The position numbers and the translations under genes are program-made. 9,164 nucleotides of DNA from an uncultured Clostridia bacterium (GTDB taxonomy: Bacteria > Bacillota > Clostridia > Oscillospirales > Acutalibacteraceae). Shown here in pieces: positions 1-6,433 of the stretch. Under the pieces are notes generated by a model. It ran no database searches. It had not been told where the DNA came from and worked only from the letters and a program-made list of their open reading frames with translations. Position 1 is the stretch's first letter; each line of letters begins with the position of its first letter. Location of the stretch: contig CALYNN010000055.1 of the NCBI GenBank assembly GCA_945221685.1, forward strand, positions 1 through 9,164, written 5' to 3'.

Positions 1-36
1 TGCAACAGGGTTAAGGTCCTTAAAGGCAACCATCAT
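1..36 (-). CDS. HIT-family protein, 5' fragment with degraded or missing N-terminus (partial)
   Basis: Reading leftward, the frame gives KKVYEDD followed by MMVAFKDLNPVA and leaves the window at base 1. This matches the N-terminal part of HIT (histidine triad, Hint-type) nucleotide hydrolases, which typically read FCKIxxGEIPSKKVYEDDxxxAFKDxNPxAPVH. The catalytic HxHxH triad would lie beyond the edge. The conserved KKVYEDD is encoded upstream of the first available ATG (34-36; a second ATG is at 31-33). The frame stays open to a TAG at 97-99 but has no ATG or TTG there. Its only GTG (49-51) lies inside the conserved stretch. The expected zinc-binding CxFC and KIIxGEI segment is replaced by lysine-rich low-complexity sequence. 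GAGGA at 41-45 could serve as a ribosome site for the ATGs. The gene may use this internal start, be a decaying pseudogene, or be disturbed by homopolymer errors. Family assignment is fairly safe; gene status is not. Confidence 0.5.
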   Translation of the reverse strand, partial: MMVAFKDLNPVA

Positions 37-61
37 ATCATCCTCGTACACCTTTTTTAAT

Positions 62-93
62 GGTTTTTTACGGTGTTTTTTTTGGAAAAAACC
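62..93. repeat. A/T-rich inverted repeat upstream of the PurF-like gene
   Basis: GGTTTTTT at 62-69 is an exact inverted match of AAAAAACC at 86-93, with a 16-base loop. A competing pairing uses CGGTG plus T-run (71-80) with the A-run and CCG (86-94). Neither strand has a clean T-run immediately after the stem, so it does not look like a terminator. It lies between the divergent HIT fragment and the PurF-like promoter and overlaps the stretch where the HIT N-terminus should be encoded. Function unknown. Confidence 0.35.
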
Positions 94-141
94 GCCCTAA
101 TCAATTGCAGCCTTTTATTTTATAAAAAGATATAATTTTTA

Positions 142-170
142 TTTACTATGGCGGTTGACTTTTCTATAAT
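142..170 (+). promoter_or_regulatory. Sigma-A-type promoter of the PurF-like gene
   Basis: A -35-like TTTACT (142-147) is followed by a 17-base spacer and a perfect TATAAT (165-170). Transcription would start near 177, leaving a leader of about 28 bases. This argues against the upstream in-frame ATG at 148, which would lie inside the promoter. Confidence 0.6.
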
Positions 171-204
171 ACAAGCGCAAACTAAAAAAAGAGAGGATTT
201 ATAT

Positions 205-1611
205 ATGGGAGGATTTTTTGCAACAGCCTCAAAAGAGGACTGCGTATTTGACTTATTTTTCGGAGTGGACTACCATTCTCATTTAGGCACACGCAGAGCA
301 GGTATGGCTGTTTACAGCGAAGAGCTTGGCTTTGACAAGGCTATTCACAACATTGAAAACGCACCGTTTAGAACAAAGTTTACCAAGGAGTCAAACAAAA
401 TGCACGGCAATCTCGGTATCGGCTGCATTTCCGATTACGAGGCTCAGCCTATTTTAGTTCGCTCTCACCATGGCACCTTTGCCATTACAACCGTAGGTAA
501 AATAAATAATGCCGACGAAATCGTTGACAAAATTATAAAATCAAACACACACTTTTTTGAAATGCAAAACGGTGAGATTAATCCAACAGAGCTTGTGGCG
601 GCAATAATTAACCAAAAGGAAAACTTTATTGACGGAATAAGATACGCCCAGGAAATAGTTGACGGCTCGCTGAGTATGCTTATCCTTACACCGAAGGGCA
701 TTTACTGCGCAAGAGACAAAATGGGCAGAACTCCTATTGTGCTCGGCAAAAAGGAGGAGGGCTACTGCGCCAGCTTTGAAAGCTTTGCGTACCTTAACTT
801 AGGATACACGGATTACAGGGAGCTTGGTCCCGGTGAGGTAGTCGTTATGACGGCTGACGGAGTAAAAACACTTGTTCCTGCCGGAGACAAAATGAAGATA
901 TGCACTTTTTTGTGGATATACTACGGGTATCCGTCATCATCATATGAGGGCATAAGCGTTGAGAAAATGCGTTATAACTGCGGAAGGGCTCTTGCAAAAA
1001 GAGATAATGTTAAGCCGGATATAGTTGCAGGCGTTCCCGATTCGGGCATAGCTCACGCCATTGGCTATTCAAACGAGTCAAAAATACCCTTCAGCAGACC
1101 CTTTGTTAAGTACACTCCCACCTGGCCCCGTTCCTTTATGCCCACCCATCAGAGCAAAAGAAATCTTATTGCAAAGATGAAGCTTATTCCTATTCACGAC
1201 TTAATTGACGGCAAAAGCCTGCTTTTGATTGACGATTCAATAGTAAGGGGAACTCAGCTTCGTGAAACAACTGAATTCTTATACGCAAGCGGAGCCAAGG
1301 AGGTTCACATCAGACCTGCCTGGCCTCCCCTGCTTTACGGCTGTAAGTACTTAATCTTTTCACGCTCCACCTCGGAAAGGGAGCTTATTACCCGCAGAGT
1401 AATAAACGAGCTTGAGGGCGGAGAGGTAAGCGACGAGGTTATTAAGGAATACACAAATCCCGACAGCGAAAAATATCAGCAAATGGTTGATAAAATTTGC
1501 GAAAAGCTTCACTTCACCTCATTGCGCTACCACAGGCTTGATGATATGATTGAGTCGGTTGGAATAGGCGCCGAATCTCTTTGCACATACTGCTGGAACG
1601 GAGAGGAATAA
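205..1611 (+). CDS. PurF-like amidophosphoribosyltransferase with a non-catalytic glutaminase domain
   Basis: This 468-residue protein has the PurF layout: an N-terminal Ntn-type glutamine amidotransferase domain (about 1-225) and a C-terminal phosphoribosyltransferase domain. The PRPP loop LLIDDSIVRGTQ (340-351) and VPDSG (277-281) are intact. The four cysteines that hold the iron-sulfur cluster in Bacillus PurF have counterparts at C233, C380, C460 and C463. PurF makes phosphoribosylamine from PRPP and glutamine, the first step of purine synthesis. Here the N-terminus reads MGGFFAT instead of MCGxFGI, so the nucleophile Cys1 is Gly2. The counterparts of Arg73 (RYxT motif), Asn101 (HNG, here TVG) and Asp127 (SDTE, here NPTE) are also lost. 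It should therefore not hydrolyse glutamine; it may use free ammonia or have another role. Start choice: ATG 205 has GAGAGG at 191-196 and lies downstream of the promoter. Transcribed alone. I recall close homologues in many Clostridia, annotated simply as amidophosphoribosyltransferase, so purF is deliberately not assigned. Confidence 0.85.
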   Translation: MGGFFATASKEDCVFDLFFGVDYHSHLGTRRAGMAVYSEELGFDKAIHNIENAPFRTKFTKESNKMHGNLGIGCISDYEAQPILVRSHHGTFAITTVGKINNADEIVDKIIKSNTHFFEMQNGEINPTELVAAIINQKENFIDGIRYAQEIVDGSLSMLILTPKGIYCARDKMGRTPIVLGKKEEGYCASFESFAYLNLGYTDYRELGPGEVVVMTADGVKTLVPAGDKMKICTFLWIYYGYPSSSYEGISVEKMRYNCGRALAKRDNVKPDIVAGVPDSGIAHAIGYSNESKIPFSRPFVKYTPTWPRSFMPTHQSKRNLIAKMKLIPIHDLIDGKSLLLIDDSIVRGTQLRETTEFLYASGAKEVHIRPAWPPLLYGCKYLIFSRSTSERELITRRVINELEGGEVSDEVIKEYTNPDSEKYQQMVDKICEKLHFTSLRYHRLDDMIESVGIGAESLCTYCWNGEE

Positions 1612-1623
1612 TATTAATAATGC

Positions 1624-1665
1624 AAAAATGCGGTTTGGATATAGCTCCAAGCCGCATTTATTTTT
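1624..1665 (+). terminator. Intrinsic terminator after the PurF-like gene, possibly bidirectional
   Basis: The arms 1627-1639 and 1646-1658 form a 13-bp stem with one G-T wobble and a 6-base loop, followed by TATTTTT. On the minus strand the same hairpin is followed by a run of five T, so it could also stop leftward transcription from the gap to the right. Confidence 0.85.
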
Positions 1666-1672
1666 GTATATT

Positions 1673-1833
1673 CTATTCCTTAAACGGCATTACGGGAAGG
1701 ACTGCGTCATTGTCGGGAAATCTGCCGTCATACCGACAGACAACACAAATCCGTTATTTGATAAAGCTTCATATTTATGCTCCTTTTGCACAAAATAAAT
1801 TAGAGCTGATTTCGTAATATTATACCGCAAACA
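1673..1833 (-). other. Possible degraded minus-strand gene remnant in the 313-base gap 1612-1924
   Basis: The gap holds a terminator on its left and a promoter on its right. Between them the minus strand shows coding-like traces in all three frames. An ATG at 1770-1772 has a good GGAG site (1780-1783, 7-base spacing) but ends after 14 codons at 1728. A second frame is open for 48 codons from 1833 to a stop at 1690. A third frame encodes a tail ending VLPVMPFKE, with its stop at 1673, just before the hairpin. Such split frames could be a short gene broken by frameshifts, or chance. I recognise no family. Confidence 0.2.
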
Positions 1834-1865
1834 TCAGCAGTAATTCAATTCAATAAAAATTACTC

Positions 1866-1894
1866 TTGCAACAACGATGAAACTAATGTATTAT
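1866..1894 (+). promoter_or_regulatory. Sigma-A-type promoter of the NSS transporter gene
   Basis: TTGCAA (1866-1871), a 17-base spacer and TATTAT (1889-1894). The start point would be near 1901, and the leader contains AGGAG (1911-1915) nine bases before the ATG at 1925. Confidence 0.55.
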
Positions 1895-1924
1895 ATAGTA
1901 AAAGAATTATAGGAGAATTTATCT

Positions 1925-3316
1925 ATGAGTGAAACAAAAAGAGGCAGCTTTACAGGCTCTTTAGGCTTTGTACTTTCTGCGGCAGGCTCTGCAGTCGGAC
2001 TGGGAAATATTTGGCGTTTCCCCTATCTTGCGGCTAAAGACAACGGTGGACTTTTTATACTTATTTACATTATTCTTGCGGTAAGCTTCGGCTTTACTCT
2101 GTTGACAACTGAAATTGCAATCGGCAGAAAAACGAAGCAGAGTCCCCTTACCGCCTATAAAAAAATTAACAAAAAATTCGGATGGATAGGACCTATTGCT
2201 ACCCTTGTGCCTACAATAATTCTTCCCTATTACTGCGTTATCGGCGGTTGGGTTTGCAAATACCTTTTCACCTTTATAACCGGTGAAGGCACCGCCGCGG
2301 CAGGCGACGGCTACTTTACGGGTTATATTTCCGAAACGGCTCAGCCTATTATTTGGCTTTGCGTATTTCTTGGGCTGACGGCGGCAGTTGTTTTAGGCGG
2401 AGTTAACAAGGGCATAGAAAAATCAAGCCGTATAATTATGCCCATACTTCTTGTACTTGTTATAGGCATTTCGGTATTTTCAATGACCTTAAGCTACACA
2501 GACGCTGAGGGAGTTACGAGAACGGGACTTGACGGACTCAAGGTATATCTTATCCCTAATTTTGAGGGACTTAGCTTTAAGCAGTTTTTCATTACCCTTA
2601 TGGACGCCATGGGTCAGCTGTTCTTTTCAATCAGCGTAGCTATGGGAATTATGGTTGCCTACGGCTCTTATGTCAACGACGACACTAATATGATTAAATC
2701 AATTAATCAGATAGAGTTTTTTGACACAGCCATTGCTCTGCTTGCTGGCTTTATGATTGTTCCTGCAGTATTTGTATTTATGGGGCAGGACGGTATGTCG
2801 GGCGGACCGGGACTGATGTTTATTTCTCTGCCAAAGGTATTCGAGGCTATGGGCGGTGCAGGCAAGATTATCGGAATTCTGTTTTTCATTATGGTGCTGT
2901 TTGCGGCAGTTACCTCCTCTGTTTCGGTAATGGAGGCAATAGTTTCAAGCATTATGGACAGGTTTGGTATAAGCAGAATTAAGAGCGCGGTTATTGTTAC
3001 TGTATATGCAATTATTTTCGGCGTAATAGTTTGCCTTGGCTACAATAAGCTTTACTTTGAGCTTTCACTGCCAAACGGCGCCACTGCGCAAATTCTTGAT
3101 GTATTCGATTATATCAGCAACAATATTCTTATGCCGTTTCTTGCTTTGGCTACCTGTATTCTTATCGGCTATGTTGCCAAGCCGAAAACGATTATTGACG
3201 AGGTAACAAAAAACGGAGAAAAATTCGGCAGAAAAAATCTCTATATCGTTATGATAAAATTTGTTGCACCTGTTCTTTTGTTTTTCCTGCTGCTGCAGGC
3301 TATTGGAATACTGTAA
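1925..3316 (+). CDS. Sodium-dependent transporter of the NSS (SLC6/LeuT-like) family
   Basis: This is a 463-residue hydrophobic membrane protein. NSS proteins carry amino acids or related small molecules into the cell together with Na+. TM1 carries the family signature GLGNIWRFPY (25-34), unwound in LeuT around the substrate and sodium sites; A23 and N28 match LeuT Na1 residues Ala22 and Asn27. TM6 shows FFSISVAMG (233-241), the loop after TM7 carries GPGLMF (295-300), and TM8 carries TSS (330-332), which matches the Na2-site Thr/Ser pair of LeuT. The length suits the 11-helix bacterial type (such as MhsT) rather than the 12-helix type; I count about 11 hydrophobic segments. The substrate cannot be read from the sequence; aromatic or branched amino acids are usual for such proteins. 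It has its own promoter, ribosome site and terminator, so it is a single-gene unit. Nothing appears truncated or unusual. Confidence 0.93.
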   Translation: MSETKRGSFTGSLGFVLSAAGSAVGLGNIWRFPYLAAKDNGGLFILIYIILAVSFGFTLLTTEIAIGRKTKQSPLTAYKKINKKFGWIGPIATLVPTIILPYYCVIGGWVCKYLFTFITGEGTAAAGDGYFTGYISETAQPIIWLCVFLGLTAAVVLGGVNKGIEKSSRIIMPILLVLVIGISVFSMTLSYTDAEGVTRTGLDGLKVYLIPNFEGLSFKQFFITLMDAMGQLFFSISVAMGIMVAYGSYVNDDTNMIKSINQIEFFDTAIALLAGFMIVPAVFVFMGQDGMSGGPGLMFISLPKVFEAMGGAGKIIGILFFIMVLFAAVTSSVSVMEAIVSSIMDRFGISRIKSAVIVTVYAIIFGVIVCLGYNKLYFELSLPNGATAQILDVFDYISNNILMPFLALATCILIGYVAKPKTIIDEVTKNGEKFGRKNLYIVMIKFVAPVLLFFLLLQAIGIL

Positions 3317-3341
3317 AAAGCTAAATAAATATGCACAAAAT

Positions 3342-3397
3342 AAGTCGGGTAATAATTTGCTGAAAAAGCAGAAAATTACTCGGCTTTTCGTTTTTTT
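3342..3397 (+). terminator. Intrinsic terminator after the NSS transporter gene
   Basis: A long stem pairs 3342-3361 with 3367-3386, about 20 positions including several G-T wobbles and two mismatches. The loop is GAAAA, and TTCG plus seven T follow. The remaining gap to the next gene (3398-3569) holds a promoter and a palindrome. Confidence 0.85.
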
Positions 3398-3454
3398 ATT
3401 ACAGATAACACTTTGGCTATTTTTGTGCAAGTCAAACAAATTTTAAATAGGTAA

Positions 3455-3482
3455 TTGAAAAATATTTTTACTGTGTTATATT
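3455..3482 (+). promoter_or_regulatory. Promoter of gdh with extended -10 element
   Basis: TTGAAA (3455-3460), a 16-base spacer and TATATT (3477-3482). A TG one base upstream of the -10 (3474-3475) makes it an extended -10 type. The predicted start is near 3489, giving a leader of about 80 bases. Confidence 0.55.
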
Positions 3483-3491
3483 TGAAGTATG

Positions 3492-3511
3492 GGGTGAGTA
3501 ACAGTTCACCC
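3492..3511. promoter_or_regulatory. Palindrome at the gdh transcription start: operator or leader hairpin candidate
   Basis: GGGTGA (3492-3497) and TCACCC (3506-3511) form a perfect 6-bp inverted repeat around 8 bases. It begins about 10 bases after the -10, at or just after the predicted start site. That is a typical place for a repressor operator, or for a stabilising hairpin at the mRNA 5' end. No T-run follows, so it is not a terminator. Confidence 0.4.
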
Positions 3512-3569
3512 TAATAATCGGTATTAATTATACATAAACATAATAAGGGATAAGGGAGGAATTTTGTGT

Positions 3570-4919
3570 ATGAATGAATACATAGAAACAGTTATTAAAA
3601 CCGTTGAAAGAAGGGACAATGCAAAGCCTGAATACATACAGTGCGTTAAAGAGGTATTCCGTTCTCTTGAAAAGGTAATTGAGCAGCACCCCGAATATGT
3701 TGAGGATGACCTGCTTACACGAATGGCAGAGCCGGACAGACTGATCACCTTTAGAGTTGCGTGGGTTGACGACGCAGGAAAGACTCAAATTAACCGCGGA
3801 TACCGAGTTCAGTTTAACTCAAGCATAGGCCCATACAAGGGCGGTCTTCGCTTTCACCCAAGCGTTAACTCGTCTATTATGTACTTTTTAGGCTTTGAGC
3901 AAACCTTTAAAAACTCGCTGACAGGCTTGCCAATGGGCGGTGCAAAGGGCGGCTCCGACTTTGACCCGCGCGGCAGAAGCAAGGGCGAGATTATGCGCTT
4001 TTGCCAGGCGTTTATGACAGAGCTTTACAGACACATCGGTCCTAATGTTGATATTCCTGCCGGCGATATAGGCGTAGGCTCAAGAGAAATCGGATTCCTT
4101 TTCGGTCAGTACAAACGAATTGCAGACGCCTTTGAAAACGGCGTAATTACATGCAAGGGACTTTCCTACGGCGGCTCACTGATAAGACCGGAGGCTACCG
4201 GCTACGGCGCAGTTTACTACACCTGCGAGGTATTTAAGCACGAAAACGATACAATAAAGGGCAAAACATTTGCCGTTTCAGGATTCGGAAATGTAGCCTG
4301 GGGTGCCTGCAAAAAGATTGCAGAGCTTGGCGGAATACCCGTAACAATTTCAGGTCCCGACGGTTATGTATATGATAAGGACGGAATTATTACCGATGAA
4401 AAAATCAACTACCTGCTTGAAATGAGAGCCAGCGGCAGAGACAGATGCCAGGATTACGCAGATAAATTCGGCGTTCCGTTCTTTAAGGGACAGAAGCCAT
4501 GGAGCGTTAAGGTAGATGTGGCAATGCCCTGCGCTACACAAAACGAAATAGGCATAACAGAAGCAAAGCAAATAATTGCAAACGGCACAAAATATTACAT
4601 TGAGGTTGCCAATATGCCTACCACAGAGGAGGCTCTCAATCTGTTTATGGATACAGACGGCGTTATTGTTGCTCCGTCTAAGGCAGTTAACGCAGGCGGC
4701 GTATGCGTTTCGGGTCTTGAAATGAGCCAGAACAGTCAAAGGCTTTCCTGGACTGCCGAGGAGGTTGACGCAAAGCTCCATAGTGCTATGATAGCAATTC
4801 ACGAAAACTCCGTTAAAGCCGCTGAAAAATACGGACTGGGCTACAATCTTGTTGCCGGTGCAAACATTGCAGGCTTTGAAAAGGTTGCAGAGGCAATGAT
4901 GGAGCAGGGTATTTATTAA
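3570..4919 (+). CDS. gdh: Glutamate dehydrogenase, hexameric class, NAD-specific type
   Basis: This 449-residue enzyme interconverts glutamate with 2-oxoglutarate and ammonia in the cytoplasm. It follows Clostridium symbiosum GDH closely with a constant offset of one residue. Substrate-site and catalytic residues are present: K90, K114 and K126 (in PMGGAKGGSDFDP), D166 (DIPAGDIGVG) and S381. The dinucleotide fold carries GFGNVAWGA (238-246). The coenzyme-selecting residues F239, P263 and D264 (SGPDGY) equal Phe238, Pro262 and Asp263 of the NAD-dependent C. symbiosum enzyme, whereas NADP enzymes such as E. coli GdhA have Ser-containing sequences there. I therefore predict NAD dependence and, by analogy, a role in glutamate fermentation as well as assimilation. 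Start: ATG 3570 lies 9 bases after GGGAGGA (3554-3560); the in-frame TTG at 3564 is only 3 bases away and is rejected. Single-gene unit with its own promoter, palindrome and terminator. Confidence 0.96.
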   Translation: MNEYIETVIKTVERRDNAKPEYIQCVKEVFRSLEKVIEQHPEYVEDDLLTRMAEPDRLITFRVAWVDDAGKTQINRGYRVQFNSSIGPYKGGLRFHPSVNSSIMYFLGFEQTFKNSLTGLPMGGAKGGSDFDPRGRSKGEIMRFCQAFMTELYRHIGPNVDIPAGDIGVGSREIGFLFGQYKRIADAFENGVITCKGLSYGGSLIRPEATGYGAVYYTCEVFKHENDTIKGKTFAVSGFGNVAWGACKKIAELGGIPVTISGPDGYVYDKDGIITDEKINYLLEMRASGRDRCQDYADKFGVPFFKGQKPWSVKVDVAMPCATQNEIGITEAKQIIANGTKYYIEVANMPTTEEALNLFMDTDGVIVAPSKAVNAGGVCVSGLEMSQNSQRLSWTAEEVDAKLHSAMIAIHENSVKAAEKYGLGYNLVAGANIAGFEKVAEAMMEQGIY

Positions 4920-4942
4920 TACACAAAATACTTAAGCATAAT

Positions 4943-4976
4943 AAACGACGGTACAGTTATTCTGCACCGTCGTTTT
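4943..4976. terminator. Bidirectional terminator between converging gdh and dihydrofolate reductase genes
   Basis: The arms 4943-4956 and 4962-4975 pair over 14 positions with one A-C mismatch and loop TTATT. The stem is flanked by A-runs on the left and T-runs on the right on the plus strand, so it has the terminator shape in both directions. Confidence 0.85.
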
Positions 4977-5000
4977 ATTTGCTATATATAACATAAAATT

Positions 5001-5477
5001 TTATTTTCGTGTGTAACAGATATGTGAAAAGCTAATGCCATCTGCCTGATAGGAAGCTATTACTTCTCTTGTATATTCTTCCTTATTAAAGCTTGGAAAA
5101 TAGGTATCCGCATCGGGACATTCGGCTTCAATTTCCGTTAAATAAAGCTTATCGGCAACAGGCAAAAGCTGCTCATAAATTTTACCGCCGCCAATAACAA
5201 AGACCTCCTGACTGTCGGCACTTTTAAGTGCTTCGTCAACAGAATGAACGGTAACCGCACCCTCTGCCGAATACGAATTGTTGTTTGTTATTACAATATT
5301 TTTTCTTCCGGGGAGGGCTTTAGGCAGAGATTCAAAGGTTTTTCTGCCCATAATTACGGAGCTGCCCATAGTGGTTTCCTTAAAAAATTTCATATCTTCC
5401 TTAAAGTGCCATATGAGGTCGTTGCCCCTGCCAAGCTCCAAATTACGCCCAACCGCCGCAATTATTGATACTTTCAT
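5001..5477 (-). CDS. folA: Dihydrofolate reductase
   Basis: At 158 residues it has the usual length for bacterial DHFR, which reduces dihydrofolate to tetrahydrofolate with NADPH in the cytoplasm and is the target of trimethoprim. Family marks in order are MKVSIIAAV (1-9), W23, the acidic active-site residue D28 in FKEDMKFFK (25-33, equivalent to E. coli Asp27), VIMGRKTFESLP (41-52), PGRKNIVIT (56-64), the NADPH loop VIGGGKIYEQLLP (94-106), and the late DTYFP. Nothing essential is missing. Start: GGAGG at 5483-5487 lies 5 bases from the ATG at 5475-5477. It follows thyA by 16 bases, with its ribosome site just after the thyA stop, so the two are surely cotranscribed. DHFR restores the folate oxidised by ThyA. 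It is the last gene of the unit, ending at the shared terminator. The symbols folA, dhfr and dfrA are all used for this gene. Confidence 0.95.
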   Translation of the reverse strand: MKVSIIAAVGRNLELGRGNDLIWHFKEDMKFFKETTMGSSVIMGRKTFESLPKALPGRKNIVITNNNSYSAEGAVTVHSVDEALKSADSQEVFVIGGGKIYEQLLPVADKLYLTEIEAECPDADTYFPSFNKEEYTREVIASYQADGISFSHICYTRK

Positions 5478-5493
5478 ATATTCCTCCGTTTTC

Positions 5494-6396
5494 CTACTGC
5501 GAAATTGGGAAAGAAATTTTGCCCATATGCTTATAGTCTATTAGCTTAACATCCTTACAATCTCTTGAAGAGTCAAACTTAAAGAAATCGTCAACCTCGG
5601 GATTAAGCCAAAGAGCAGGCGCGGGATAATCGCCCTCCTCGTCCATTCGTCTGATTTGCTCCTTTATTCCGTCAAGCTGATTAACATAAATATGAGCGTC
5701 CTTAATGCTCCAATCAATAGTGCCCGGTTTTAATCCGCAAACCTGCGCAAGCATTGAAAGCAACACGGCGTACTGAGTTACATTAAAGGGTAAGCCCAGC
5801 GGCACATCGCAGGAGCGCTGATGCACCCAGCAATTAAGCCTGCCGTCTGTAACATCCCACTCGCTTGACCAAACACAGCTTGGCAAAACGGCAGTATCGA
5901 GATAATCATTTTGCCATAGCGTCATAATCATACGCCTGTCCTCAGGATGATTTTTAAGCTTATCTATAAGGTTTTGGGTAAGCTGAAATTTTTTTACAAT
6001 ATAGCCGTATGCAGTACCGATTGTATGTGCATACTCCTTGCCGAACACCTTGTGCACCTCTTTTTTCACAAGCCTGCCGTTTTCATCGGGAAGCATTTGA
6101 ACAGCGTTCCATACGCCGTTTTCATCTATCTCCCACTCGTTCCAGATTTTAACATCGCGTTCCTGAAGCCAGCGAACATCATTTGACTGCGCCTGATATA
6201 TCCAAAGCATTTCGAGCACTGCCTGACGGATAAAAAGCTGCTTCGTTGTTAAAATAGGAAATTCCTTTTCCAAATCAAAATGAAAATGGTGGGAGGGCAC
6301 CTTTACGGAATTTGTACCGGTACGGTTTTCGGTTTCTACTCCCTCGTTTATTATTCTTCTGCACAGATCAAGATAATCTCTGTCCCACTGTGACAT
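5494..6396 (-). CDS. thyA: Thymidylate synthase (ThyA type)
   Basis: This 300-residue enzyme methylates dUMP to dTMP using methylene-tetrahydrofolate and releases dihydrofolate. Motifs in order are the phosphate-binding NRTGT (24-28), the RR pair (154-155), the catalytic cysteine C174 in LPSCVW, QRSCDVPLGLPFN (193-205) for dUMP binding, and DAHIYVN (233-239). Two departures from E. coli ThyA stand out. The His after the nucleophile (PPCH) is replaced, the site reading SCVW. About 25-30 extra residues lie between IWNEW (84-88) and the IGTAYGY region (126-132), which explains the length of 300 instead of 264; Lactobacillus ThyA has a longer insert in the same place. It is not the flavin enzyme ThyX. 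Start: AAAGGAG lies 7 bases before the ATG at 6394-6396. It follows the glycosyltransferase by 37 bases and precedes DHFR by 16. Confidence 0.95.
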   Translation of the reverse strand: MSQWDRDYLDLCRRIINEGVETENRTGTNSVKVPSHHFHFDLEKEFPILTTKQLFIRQAVLEMLWIYQAQSNDVRWLQERDVKIWNEWEIDENGVWNAVQMLPDENGRLVKKEVHKVFGKEYAHTIGTAYGYIVKKFQLTQNLIDKLKNHPEDRRMIMTLWQNDYLDTAVLPSCVWSSEWDVTDGRLNCWVHQRSCDVPLGLPFNVTQYAVLLSMLAQVCGLKPGTIDWSIKDAHIYVNQLDGIKEQIRRMDEEGDYPAPALWLNPEVDDFFKFDSSRDCKDVKLIDYKHMGKISFPISQ

Positions 6397-6433
6397 ACAA
6401 TCACTCCTTTATTATTTGCTTGCCTAAGGGGCG

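Noticed and set aside
148..204. Longer PurF-like protein starting at ATG 148
   Set aside because: This ATG has no ribosome site and lies within the predicted promoter; the 19 extra residues match nothing in PurF, and no Cys-containing propeptide is created.
1581..1817. 78-codon plus-strand reading frame across the terminator
   Set aside because: It begins inside the PurF-like gene in another frame, runs through the terminator hairpin, and has no ribosome site of its own.
3065..3439. 124-codon minus-strand frame antisense to the transporter gene
   Set aside because: It overlaps a clear membrane-protein gene and its terminator, and the translation is low-complexity without family features.
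3564..3569. gdh start at TTG 3564
   Set aside because: Only 3 bases separate it from the ribosome site, while ATG 3570 has a normal 9-base spacing and fits the family length.
4350..4802. 150-codon minus-strand frame antisense to gdh
   Set aside because: It lies wholly within the well-conserved gdh coding sequence; the cysteine-rich translation reflects antisense reading.
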